From Rhizosphaericola mali (GTDB taxonomy: Bacteria; Bacteroidota; Bacteroidia; Chitinophagales; Chitinophagaceae): a stretch of 64,000 bases of DNA. The position numbers and the translations under genes are program-made. Below, piece by piece: positions 59,647 through 64,000 of the stretch (positions within the stretch are counted from its first letter, which is position 1; every line of letters starts with the position of its first letter). The stretch covers positions 4,135,507 to 4,199,506 of the forward strand of contig NZ_CP044016.1 in NCBI RefSeq assembly GCF_004337365.2. The letters run 5' to 3'. The notes beneath the pieces were generated by a model that saw only the letters and a list, made by a program, of their open reading frames with translations, was not told where the DNA came from and did not search any database.

Positions 59647-60312
59647 ATGAAGAAATTTTCTGTAATAGCATTTGTAGGTTTAGCAGGTATTGGCCTTGTA
59701 AGTTGCAGCGACAATAATCGCAAACCTCATAGAGTATATATGCCAGATATGTTTTATAGCAGAGCTTATGAAACGTATGGTCAAAGAGATTCTTCTGTAT
59801 TTACAGAAAATCCTAATGATGCTGGTGAAAAAGTATTTTATAATAATCAACCAGTGAGTGGTACTATTTCCAGAGGAGAGGATATGCCTTTTGACATACC
59901 GAAGGATAAACCGGGAGATACTACAAACTATGTAGTGGCAAAGGCTTTTCAAAATCCTGAGCCTGCATTAGATACTAAGACTCATGCAGAAACAGAAAGA
60001 TTATACTTAATCTATTGTGGTATCTGTCACGGAGCTAAGTTAGATGGTAATGGTCCTTTATACAAAGGTGGAGATGGACCTTTTCCTGCTAAGCCAGCAG
60101 ATTTTATTGCTGGAGCTAAATATTTAGCAATGCCTGATGGACAGATGTTCTACTCTGTTACTTATGGATTTAATATGATGGGTAGTTATGCATCTCAATT
60201 ATCAAGAAAACAACGTTGGGATATTATCCATTATATTAAAGGTAAACAAGCTGAAGCTACTAAACCAGCAGCTACCGCAACATCAGATAGCAGTGCTGTC
60301 GCTAAAAAATAA
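59647..60312 (+). CDS. actE: Alternative complex III subunit ActE, monoheme cytochrome c lipoprotein
   Basis: The 221-residue protein has a lipobox (GLVSCSD) and one heme site, YCGICHGAKLDGNGPLY, with a likely axial Met in YGFNMMGSYASQL. As a lipid-anchored cytochrome it is a candidate electron exit toward the oxidase. The C terminus is Ala/Thr-rich. Confidence 0.94.
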   Translation: MKKFSVIAFVGLAGIGLVSCSDNNRKPHRVYMPDMFYSRAYETYGQRDSSVFTENPNDAGEKVFYNNQPVSGTISRGEDMPFDIPKDKPGDTTNYVVAKAFQNPEPALDTKTHAETERLYLIYCGICHGAKLDGNGPLYKGGDGPFPAKPADFIAGAKYLAMPDGQMFYSVTYGFNMMGSYASQLSRKQRWDIIHYIKGKQAEATKPAATATSDSSAVAKK

Positions 60313-60354
60313 GAAAGTCGATTAAAATAATATTTGTTTTTTAAAGATCATAAT

Positions 60355-61584
60355 ATGTCTACATTAAAATTGCAATTTGAAGTACCTTCTAAAATGAAAT
60401 CGTGGTCTATCGGTTTGATTGTGGTTGGTTTAATTGCTGTAATACTTGGTTTCGTAACTAAGGGATCTTCCAAGGAAGCAAGTCTAAGTACTCAATTTTG
60501 GGGTACTCTGATGTATAATAGCATATTTTTCCTTTTGGTATGTAATGCTGCTATGTTTTTTATTTGTGCTACTACATTAGCAATGGGCGGTTGGCAGCAA
60601 AGTTTTAAAAGAGTTGCTGAGGCAATCTCTGCAGTTGTTCCAATTTTCGCTGTATTAACTGGTTTACTTTTAATTGGTTTTGTTTTAACTGGCAACTATC
60701 ATATATACGAATGGTTAAATAAGGATTTTGTTAATAGCCATGAAGCTGTTAAAGGTAAATCTGGATTTTTAAGCCCTGGATTCTTTATTGTTTGGACTTT
60801 ATTGACATTGGGTCTTTGGGTTATTTTAGGTAAAAATATGCGTAAGATATCTTCTGAAGCAGATGAAAAGCCATTTGGTTTTGAAGAAGGTAGAAAATAT
60901 ATTTTCAGAAATACGGTTGCTGCGGCGTTATTCATTGTATGGTTTGCACTTACCGTAGGTTCTGTTACTCCATGGTTCTGGATGATGAGTATCGATGCTG
61001 GTTGGTATAGTACGATGTACAGTTGGTATACTTTTGCGTCTTCTTTTGTTTCTGGTGTTGCATTAATTATTCTCTTCGTTATATACTTGAAGAATAAAGG
61101 ATATTTAGAATATACGAACCAAGAACACTTACATGATTTAGGTAAATTTATGTTTGCATTCTCTATTTTCTGGACTTACCTTTGGTTTGCTCAATATATG
61201 TTGTTATGGTATGCAAATATCCCTGAAGAAACGATTTATTTCAAGAAAAGAATCCAAACTGAGTATAAAGGTGTTTTCTTCTTGATGTTAGTTATCAACT
61301 TTGTATGTCCTATTTTAATCTTGATGAAGCGTTCTGCAAAGCGTAATTACACGGTATTGACATTCATGGCTGTATTGATCATATTTGGTCACTGGTTAGA
61401 TTTTTACCAAATGATTATGGCTAGTCTTTGCAATAGTGAGATTACTTTAGGTTGGTTAGATTTTGGTGTAGCAGCTTTATATGTAGGGATGATTATATTC
61501 TTTGTTGGTAAAAATTTAGAGAAGAAACCATTAATTCCTAGATATCATCCATTCTTGAAAGAAAGTATTATTCACCATACTTAA
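60355..61584 (+). CDS. actF: Alternative complex III subunit ActF
   Basis: The 409-residue membrane protein is a paralogue of ActC (NrfD-like) with about ten helices; AISAVVPIFAVLTGLLLIGFVLTGNYHIYEWLN and FAFSIFWTYLWFAQYMLLWYANIPEET are characteristic. The start MSTLKLQFEVP at 60355 is preferred; a TTG seven codons earlier is possible. cox subunit II follows after 91 bp. Confidence 0.93.
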   Translation: MSTLKLQFEVPSKMKSWSIGLIVVGLIAVILGFVTKGSSKEASLSTQFWGTLMYNSIFFLLVCNAAMFFICATTLAMGGWQQSFKRVAEAISAVVPIFAVLTGLLLIGFVLTGNYHIYEWLNKDFVNSHEAVKGKSGFLSPGFFIVWTLLTLGLWVILGKNMRKISSEADEKPFGFEEGRKYIFRNTVAAALFIVWFALTVGSVTPWFWMMSIDAGWYSTMYSWYTFASSFVSGVALIILFVIYLKNKGYLEYTNQEHLHDLGKFMFAFSIFWTYLWFAQYMLLWYANIPEETIYFKKRIQTEYKGVFFLMLVINFVCPILILMKRSAKRNYTVLTFMAVLIIFGHWLDFYQMIMASLCNSEITLGWLDFGVAALYVGMIIFFVGKNLEKKPLIPRYHPFLKESIIHHT

Positions 61585-61675
61585 TCTTTAAAAGAAAGAT
61601 TATTGGTTCTTAGTAATTTTGATTATTTTTTGAGCGTCTTTATTTAGTTTACTATAAAGAGATAAATTCTATTAC

Positions 61676-62752
61676 ATGTTATTGTCAATTGCGGTTATTT
61701 TATTGATTCTACTGGTAATATTCCAGATTTCTAAAGCGAGTGAATATGTTTCTATTCTTCGTGGAGAAGACAAGTCCTTCAAGCAAAGTAATAAGGTAAA
61801 TGGTTTTCTGATGATTACTTTTTTAGTTTTTGGTTTGATTGCAGTGTATTGGTGCAATAAGATTTTATATCCAAAAACAAATCTTCATCTTGGATCTTCT
61901 AGCATTGAAGGTGAACAAGTAGATACAATGCTTTGGATAACTATTATTATCACAGGAATTGTTTTTATAGTAACCCAAATATTATTATTTTGGTTTGCAT
62001 TTAGATATCAACATAAAGAAGGTAATACTTCCTATTTCTACCCTCACAATAGTAAACTAGAAATAGTATGGACTACTGTACCTACAATTGTACTTGCTAT
62101 TTTGATTGTATTTGGATTAAGAAGTTGGTCTTTATTTACTGGAGATGCTCCTAAAGATGCTATGCAAATTGAAGTTACAGGTAAACAATTTGGTTGGATT
62201 TTTAGATATCCAGGTAAAGATGGTGTTTTTGGTGAAAAATATTTTAAAGATATTGATGAAGGTAATAGTAATCCTTTGGGTTTAATTTGGAAGGATAGTG
62301 CGGCATTAGGTCAAAAAGCTGATCCTGCTACTATGGACGATATTATTGCTCAATCTACTGTATATATTGTTAAGAATAAACCAGTTAAGTTTATTATTAA
62401 CTCAAGAGATGTTATACATGATTTTGGTTTGTCTTGGTTCAGAATGAAGATGGATGCAGTTCCTGGTACACCTACTACAATGTGGTTTACACCTAAGTAT
62501 ACTACTAAAGAAATGATTCAGCGTACTGGTAATCCTGATTTTCAATATGAAGTTTCATGTGATCAATTATGTGGTAATGGTCACTACTCTATGAAAGGTA
62601 CAATTGTTGTGGTTACACAAGCTGAATATGATGAATGGTTAGCTAAACAAAAACCTGCTTATTATGCAGCGTTCCCTGATAAAGAACCAAAAGAAGCTCC
62701 TGCAGCTACAGATTCTTCTTCTGCAAAGGCAGCAACAACAGCGAAATTATAG
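61676..62752 (+). CDS. coxB: Cytochrome c oxidase subunit II, no heme c domain
   Basis: The 358-residue protein has two N-terminal helices that are extra to the family, two more hairpin helices, and a periplasmic CuA domain with SCDQLCGNGHYSMKG (Cys, Cys, His, Met ligands) and the upstream ligand region in NSRDVIHDFGLSWF. No CxxCH occurs, so this is an aa3-type, not caa3. It must take electrons from an outside heme c. Confidence 0.95.
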   Translation: MLLSIAVILLILLVIFQISKASEYVSILRGEDKSFKQSNKVNGFLMITFLVFGLIAVYWCNKILYPKTNLHLGSSSIEGEQVDTMLWITIIITGIVFIVTQILLFWFAFRYQHKEGNTSYFYPHNSKLEIVWTTVPTIVLAILIVFGLRSWSLFTGDAPKDAMQIEVTGKQFGWIFRYPGKDGVFGEKYFKDIDEGNSNPLGLIWKDSAALGQKADPATMDDIIAQSTVYIVKNKPVKFIINSRDVIHDFGLSWFRMKMDAVPGTPTTMWFTPKYTTKEMIQRTGNPDFQYEVSCDQLCGNGHYSMKGTIVVVTQAEYDEWLAKQKPAYYAAFPDKEPKEAPAATDSSSAKAATTAKL

Positions 62753-62800
62753 TTTTAATAAAAGTATTTTACAAAGGATAGATTCTAAAGGTTTTATAAT

Positions 62801-64000
62801 ATGAGTAATGAATTAGTATTAAATCCGGGAGTTGATATAGCTGGAGATGCACATGCTCATGAGCATCATCACCATCAACCTTTTATCACAAAGTATATTT
62901 TTAGTTTTGATCATAAGATGATCGCTAAACAATATTTATTAAGTGGTATTTTCTGGGCCATTATTGGTGGTTTGATGTCTTTGGTTTTCCGTTTGCAACT
63001 TGGATTTCCAGATCAAGCATTTCCATTATTAGAAGAGGTATTAGGTAAAAAATGGGCGCCAGGTGGACATATTAATGCGGATGCCTATTATAGTTTGATT
63101 ACAATTCATGGAACTGTATTATTGTTCTTTGTATTAACTGGTGGATTAAGTGGAACTTTTGCAAATTTCTTAATTCCTTTACAAATTGGAGCAAGAGATA
63201 TGGCTTCTCCTTTGATGAATATGTTGAGCTATTGGTTCTTCTTTTTATCTGGGTTAATTATGTTATGTTCATTATTTTTAGAAACAGGACCTTTTGCAGG
63301 TGGTTGGCAAGCATATCCTCCATTAAGTGCTTTGGGTGATGCTTCTAAAGGTTCCAAAGCGGGTATGGATTATTGGACTACAGCTATGGTACTTTTCGTT
63401 GTTTCTCAGTTGTTAGGTGGTCTTAATTATATTTCGACTGTCTTGAATATGAGAACAAAAGGTATGAGTATGACAAGAATGCCGCTTACTATTTGGGGAT
63501 TAATGTTCCAAGCAGTTTTAGGTGTATTATCTTTCCCTGTATTAACGGCTGGTTTTGTATTACTTATTTTTGATAGACACTTTGGAACTAGTTTCTATTT
63601 ATCTGATATTTTTGTAAATGGTGTTGGTGCTCTTTCTCATGAAGGTGGTAATGCTATTCTTTATCAACATTTATTCTGGTTCTTAGGTCATCCTGAAGTT
63701 TACATTGTAATTCTTCCAGCGATGGGTCTAGTATCTGAAGTAATGTCTGTAAATGCACGTAAGCCAATCTTTGGTTATACTGCAATGATTGGATCCATGG
63801 CTGCGATTGTTGTATTAGCATTCTTAGTATGGGCGCATCACATGTTTGTAACAGGTTTAAATCCATTCCTCGGATCAATATTCGTATTGTTAACGTTGTT
63901 GATTGCTATTCCTTCTGCGATTAAAGCCTTTAACTGGATTACAACACTTTGGAGAGGAAATAACATTTTCCGTCCTGGTATGTTATTCGCAATCGGTTTT
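62801..64000 (+). CDS. coxA: Cytochrome c oxidase subunit I (cut by window end)
   Basis: The frame is open for 400 codons to the window end. The N terminus is His-rich (DAHAHEHHHH). TIHGTVLLFF holds a heme a ligand, WFLGHPEVYIVILPAMG gives the CuB His and the cross-linked Tyr, and WAHHMFVTG the two other CuB His. It has the heme-copper core and reduces O2 to water with proton pumping. The missing 3' part should follow immediately. Confidence 0.95.
   Translation, partial: MSNELVLNPGVDIAGDAHAHEHHHHQPFITKYIFSFDHKMIAKQYLLSGIFWAIIGGLMSLVFRLQLGFPDQAFPLLEEVLGKKWAPGGHINADAYYSLITIHGTVLLFFVLTGGLSGTFANFLIPLQIGARDMASPLMNMLSYWFFFLSGLIMLCSLFLETGPFAGGWQAYPPLSALGDASKGSKAGMDYWTTAMVLFVVSQLLGGLNYISTVLNMRTKGMSMTRMPLTIWGLMFQAVLGVLSFPVLTAGFVLLIFDRHFGTSFYLSDIFVNGVGALSHEGGNAILYQHLFWFLGHPEVYIVILPAMGLVSEVMSVNARKPIFGYTAMIGSMAAIVVLAFLVWAHHMFVTGLNPFLGSIFVLLTLLIAIPSAIKAFNWITTLWRGNNIFRPGMLFAIGF

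Noticed and set aside
52975-64000. act-cox operon as a new respiratory system
   Set aside because: The gene order actABCDEF followed by oxidase subunits is a known Bacteroidota arrangement; only the heme count in ActA is noted.

Overview
The window reads as chromosomal DNA of an aerobic member of the Bacteroidota, most like the Chitinophagaceae/Sphingobacteriia. The evidence is AT-rich DNA, many TAnnTTTG promoter boxes, futalosine-type menaquinone genes, GLPGLI and TonB-dependent outer-membrane proteins, a GH97 glucosidase, an alternative complex III operon and a zinc-less L36. I see no tRNA, rRNA, CRISPR array, insertion sequence or prophage. It is mostly core chromosome with small accessory patches. 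Taxonomy below phylum is inference.

Layout. 1-8.4 kb: end of a GH97 enzyme, a gluzincin-like protein, a zinc-ribbon/Nif3 pair, a GNAT enzyme, two futalosine-pathway genes (mqnD, mqnB) around a PhzF homologue, then two tandem PTPS-fold pterin synthases with folE. 8.4-11.6 kb: a membrane protein, a 54-nt perfect palindrome, etfBA and a cysteine-free thioredoxin-fold-like protein. 11.9-16.7 kb: gnd-zwf-pgl, the complete oxidative pentose phosphate branch, plus an RlmK-like methyltransferase. 16.7-26.4 kb: a leftward block with a serine hydrolase, apaG, a YdeI-like protein, an M48 lipoprotein, plsY, prmA, an MlaE permease, a PepSY protein with a 31-codon upstream ORF, a DUF4397-like lipoprotein and serine dehydratase.

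26.6-33 kb: a sigma factor / membrane protein / secreted protein trio, a PAP2-like membrane protein, two related Gly-rich secreted proteins, a TRIC-like channel and mqo. 33.3-37.1 kb: infA-rpmJ-rpsM-rpsK-rpsD-rpoA-rplQ, detached from the spc cluster. 37.2-44.3 kb: GLPGLI plus TonB-type outer-membrane protein, an ABC exporter and a beta-helix lipoprotein. 44.7-52.7 kb: pssA, rsmI, ABC transporter parts, a cobalamin adenosyltransferase, an AsmA-like protein and purN. Between the last groups, at about 49.33-49.52 kb, lies a promoter-to-terminator unit with no ORF, the best candidate for an undescribed RNA.

53-64 kb: actABCDEF followed by cytochrome c oxidase subunits II and I (the latter cut by the window end). 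Mqo and the electron transfer flavoprotein feed menaquinone made through the futalosine route. Alternative complex III oxidises menaquinol and passes electrons through its c-type hemes to an aa3-type oxidase whose subunit II carries no heme c. Many CDS starts were moved downstream from the longest ORF where a promoter box, a ribosome-binding site or family length favoured the shorter form.
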